In this document: piece after piece, positions 60,427-64,000 of the stretch
Numbering within the stretch: position 1 is the stretch's first letter
Layout of the letters: every line of letters starts with the position of its first letter
Source: Tomocerus qinae
Taxonomy: Eukaryota; Arthropoda; Collembola; Entomobryomorpha; Tomoceridae
NCBI GenBank assembly: GCA_020055645.1
Contig: CM034547.1
Span: 47,156,409 to 47,220,408 of the forward strand
DNA: 64,000 bases
Direction: 5' to 3'
The notes under the pieces: model-generated
The model's input: the letters and a program-made list of their open reading frames with translations, nothing else
What the model was told of the DNA's origin: nothing
Database searches by the model: none
Translations under genes and position numbers: made by a program

Positions 60427-63400
60427 TTAGCGACACATATTTGGAACGTATCCATTTTCAGTTTTCCGACGTTTTGCTTTCATATTATCGAACAATTCCT
60501 GAACATCTTCTTTGCGAATGACTTTTCCATTTTCAGCAAACTTTTTGAAGAATTCATTCATTGACTCTTTCATTTCGTTAATACCTACATAGAAATTCAC
60601 CTTTGAACATTTTAATTATTCAACTCAACTAAAAAACTAAAAAGGATTAAAAGTAAGATTGATCACCGTGAATTGCCTCCATCTGCCCTACTCGCCCAAG
60701 CGAAGCAAACATTGTGTCGAAGTCTTTTTCACTCTTCTCCATTGCGCACTGCTCCTTAGCTTTTCCTTCCGCTTCATATTTTTCAAAAGTGTCTTCCTCG
60801 TCAAGAAGAAATGACAATTTAAGCGAGGCATAATTTTCCTACAATAGATACGCAATATTACTAAACACGTTTAGGATTATAAATTACTACATAGAAGTAT
60901 TCGGTTTTTCTGATCGTCACAGGGCAAATAAATAAACTGTGGTAAAGGTAACACAATGTGTAGGCGTAGGCAATAAGAAAGTCATAAGAGTAAAGTTGAT
61001 TAAAAAGCTGTTCACTTTCAAATGAACTACTAAACGACATTCTAAGATACCTAGAACAAATAACCACCTCCGACTTCCCCAGATGGGAATGCTGGCCTCG
61101 AAATGTGTTTTTACGTTGTATTTCAAAACACAAAGAAGACAAAATTCAAGCATTTCATTCTGGCTTGTCAGCTGTCAAAAGTTATGGCGCAACTCATTTA
61201 TACAGACGCCCCGCTGTTGTCATTCGTGATGAGCGGAGATGATACCGTAATAATTTAATTGCTCATAATTTCTTTTTCTTGGCTATAGTTGTTATCAAAA
61301 TAATTCCGCGTATCTTTGATCTATACGGTGTATGTTTGTTAATGTAATAATTAAAAGGTATGTAAATGTAAATAAAAGGTATGTCAGTGTAGATAAAAGA
61401 TATGTAGTAATGTAAAGGTAGGGCATGTGTGTGTACTAAAGAAGTAAGAACATTGACTTGAGAGATATGTTCTGAGTATCTACTATGAGGGTAGTTTCAA
61501 GTTTCGTAGTTGCAGTATGTAATTTTTTATAAAACTTTTTTTTTACTTTTTGCATTGAAAATCAAATAAACAATGACTGTTTGAAAAATAATTCAGCGCA
61601 TCGAAATAATTCCGGAATTAATTCCGCAAGGAATTATATCACTTATTACAGTAGTATGCAGATTTAGGCGCTCTAAAAACCAAATGGGAAGAAAATTGGA
61701 TTTTTTAATGTCTTATTTAGTCAGTAATCAAACTTTTTGGGCGCTAATCTGACGAGCCAGACCTGCCCTTGCGCGCTAAAAAGGTTACAGGCCCGATGCA
61801 TGGAAAAAAGGATAGACAGATGACAGAAAGAAAAATACACAGACAGAGAGATACACAACGTTCATTGTCCCACCCGCATAAATAGAAAATGACTTTCTTA
61901 AAAACAATTGATAAGTTATTTATTTAAAATGCTTCCAACCTTGCAATCAGAGCAACGGCATAAATTCTTACGCCACCCAGTCTTCCACAATTGTCCTTCA
62001 GTCATAAGCGTCTTCTGTAAACTCGGCAAGAGACAAGCATTGTCAGAGGTTTCGCTGCCTGGATTACTAGCTAGTTTTTCCGTATTCTGACCTGAATCTT
62101 GTTGGCTGGTAATTGACACTGGCTTTAAATCAGCATTTATTTCAATAATTTCCTGAACAGGAACATCCACGCTAGGTTTTGATTTTTGTTGATCTACGTT
62201 GGTGTTATTCTTGACTGTAATTTTAAATTGGGAATTTTGAAAAAAAATTTTTTGGTTACAAATATGATAACTTAAATAGTTAATTAAGGAAACTAATGAA
62301 AGCTTACTGACAAATGATCCATAGTGACTCAAGAAATCATATTTTGACATGCACAATCCACAGATCATTTCAAAACTGACGTCCATATCTTCTATCTCGG
62401 GCCAATTTTTGGTGGAATGCTAAGTATTAAGGCATAATATTTACATATTTTTGAAAATTTTGATTTTTAACCAACTTAGCTTAATTTAAATTAACTTGTT
62501 GACTGTCAAATGTAACAAATATGTGTAAAAAATATAAGACATCATATAATCAATCAATATAAGGCTAGGAACCGATTGTCAATTTGTCACTGTCGAAGTT
62601 GAAAATTTCAGCATTTACTCTACTTCAGGATATTTCACGAATTTATTTAAAAATCCGTTGTTTTTTCGGCGAAAAGCTTCGAATTGTTTTTAATCAGTTT
62701 GAGATGACGAGATGAGTTAGTTCATGATGACTTAGGATGAGTTTAAGATGTCTTAGGAATACTTTTACCAGCATTCCTAAGTTTTCATAAAGTCAATGCG
62801 CTATAATAATATTCGAGTTAAAAAGTATAATCAATATTTTTTCAAAATTTTAGGTTTTTCAAAAATGTGTTGAAAGCACTATGTAGAGTAGAGATCATCC
62901 TTGAGATCATTTTGACACTAGTTTTGTGAAATTCGGTTCAGTAGTTTCGAAATTACTCTGTGACGTTTGCGATGAAACCCCGCCCTAACTCAAATACGGC
63001 AGATTTTAAAATAAATTCGTGAAACTAGTTTTTTAATTTTCTAAACTAGAGTAGATGCTGAAATTGTCGTCTTCATTTGTGACAATTCGGTTCCCAGCCT
63101 GCGTGATGTCTTGTTTTACTTTTTACTCATATCCTAGGCATTTTGCATACGTCCGGCCGGTCTGTACACATTTCCTGTAACATGTTATAGTAAATACTAA
63201 ATTATAGTGAAAAGCAGAATATTTAAACAAATATATAAAATTGTATACTTTTTCATGGTACCAGTCCTCGCATCTGGAACAAAAAGACCAAATGTGAATA
63301 TAGATTTTATTTTTGCATGTGAACCCATTTTAAGACTTTCTTAAAATACTTACATGACACATTGGTACATTGGATCCCCAGATTCATCTTCAGGGTCTGG

Positions 63401-63669
63401 GTATGGTCGATGGCATGTACAGTACATTCCTTTAAAGTTTTGGTTGTAAGCATTATCAACATTTAAATCTTCTTTTTCCTATTAAATTTTACTTTTATTA
63501 TTAGTTAATCACCAAGTCATAATGTATACTAACTTAATGTCACTTAAAATCAATTAATCATTAATCATTATTTGCCAAATAAACTGTAAGTTTATAAAGT
63601 CACTCTACCGGCTGTAGAAGGCATGGATTTTCAAGAAATTTCTTATTTCCACAATCGCAACGAAAATTT
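60427..63669 (-). CDS. UBR7: UBR7-type E3 ubiquitin ligase, 5' end outside the window
   Basis: UBR-box/PHD protein; the mammalian homologue is an E3 ligase reported to monoubiquitinate histone H2B. Exons, 5' to 3' on the minus strand: 63609-63669, 63354-63478, 63249-63273, 62308-62419, 61940-62214, 60667-60838, 60427-60584 (308 codons plus stop, phases consistent). The first exon here holds the end of the UBR box (NFRCDCGNKKFLENPC). Next comes the atypical PHD finger (YCTCHRPYPDPEDE, YQCVICEDWYHEKH, ICGLCMSKYDFL), a variable linker, then the conserved C-terminus (WRKNLCRCSDCK, FLLDEEDTFEKYE, EDVQELFDNMKAKRRK). One exon is only 25 nt. The missing N-terminus (start and first part of the UBR box) should lie right of 64000. 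Confidence 0.92.
60839..61939. other. UBR7 intron 5 of the visible model
   Basis: 1.1-kb intron between the CSDCK exon and the FLLDEED exon. The overlapping minus-strand frames at 60861-61153 are not exons: they lack a phase-compatible donor, and the flanking exons already join cleanly. Confidence 0.6.
62563..63099. repeat. Inverted-repeat element in a UBR7 intron
   Basis: 537 bp with imperfect inverted ends: GGCTAGGAACCGATTGTCA on the left; the right end reads GGCTGGGAACCGAATTGTCA when inverted. Pairing continues through TTTCAGCATTTACTCTA. No target duplication seen; interior non-coding. Confidence 0.7.
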
Positions 63670-64000
63670 CTGTAAAAAAGTTACTTCATTCATTTGGTTA
63701 CAAATAAAGAATTGAATAACGAACGAGCAGGAGGTGGAGGACGATAAAATGGACATGGTCTACGGGGGGCATATAACTGACGAGAACATTTGCCACCCAC
63801 CTGGACAAAGTGTGTAGTGGGCAAAAGCGCTAGTGGATGTTTTATACTGGCAACCTGAAAAAATCCCTGCTGGCCAAAACACAAATCCCTAATATTAGGA
63901 CATCATGAAATTGCACTATACAGTTTTAAAAACTGAATAGTGAACCAGTACCGTATTTAGAAGTCGATTTCGAATGGGACAATGCTAATGACGTCATACA
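63670..64000. other. Right edge: UBR7 intron and repeat start
   Basis: No UBR7 exon could be recognised here. The minus-strand frame 63690-63884 has no matching domain. From about 63947 the sequence matches 51540-51590, the start of an interspersed repeat cut by the window end. Confidence 0.55.

Noticed and set aside
60861-61153. Minus-strand frames as a separate small gene next to UBR7
   Set aside because: At first the 60427-60838 exons looked like an unknown gene starting here, but they join in phase to 61940 and match the UBR7 C-terminus.

Overview
This is a eukaryotic, AT-rich stretch of nuclear DNA, most likely from an insect or other arthropod. The evidence is conserved animal genes split by GT-AG introns, a multi-exon AMP deaminase, a cilium/sperm-tail radial-spoke gene, many foldback elements and MITEs, an R2-type (RLE) retrotransposon, and TTAGG-like / CCTAACCTAA motifs in non-coding DNA. 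The order cannot be fixed from sequence alone.

Four host genes are present. Their exon models were built by hand from splice sites, reading phase and remembered family conservation. (1) AMP deaminase (AMPD), + strand, 2025-11683, 14 exons, about 866 aa. (2) A HECTD1-type E3 ubiquitin ligase, - strand, 32527-16590, 28 coding exons, about 2691 aa, complete, with a possible distant first exon near 40908. AMPD and HECTD1 converge on a 4.9-kb gap that probably holds both 3' UTRs. (3) Radial spoke head protein RSPH9, + strand, 50433-59937, 5 exons, about 314 aa, with an 8.2-kb third intron full of repeats. (4) UBR7, a UBR-box/PHD ubiquitin ligase, - strand, 63669-60427, seven exons including one of 25 nt; its first exon(s) lie beyond the right edge. 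RSPH9 and UBR7 end tail to tail 489 bp apart.

Layout: 1-2024 upstream of AMPD; 2025-11683 AMPD with a foldback element in intron 2 and two phase-compatible candidate optional exons in intron 4; 11684-16589 convergent 3' UTRs; 16590-32527 HECTD1; 32539-43560 putative HECTD1 first intron, 5' region and a dense transposon cluster; 43744-46944 an intact 1066-aa retrotransposon ORF with an N-terminal PHD finger; 47000-50430 decayed coding remnants and MITEs; 50433-59937 RSPH9; 59938-60426 short gap; 60427-64000 UBR7.

The most striking repeat signal is a family of three long foldback elements (4984-5552, 39205-39889, 56744-57577). They share the terminal sequence GGCTGRATTTAGGCAGCGG and are each flanked by an 8-bp target duplication (perfect in two, 7/8 in the third). 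Also notable are two palindromic elements with TA duplications and CAGRGTGTCCC ends, one built from two outward-facing transposase 3' halves, and a hAT-like element with a perfect 8-bp duplication. The host genes are not an operon: AMPD acts in purine metabolism, HECTD1 and UBR7 in ubiquitin signalling, RSPH9 in motile axonemes.
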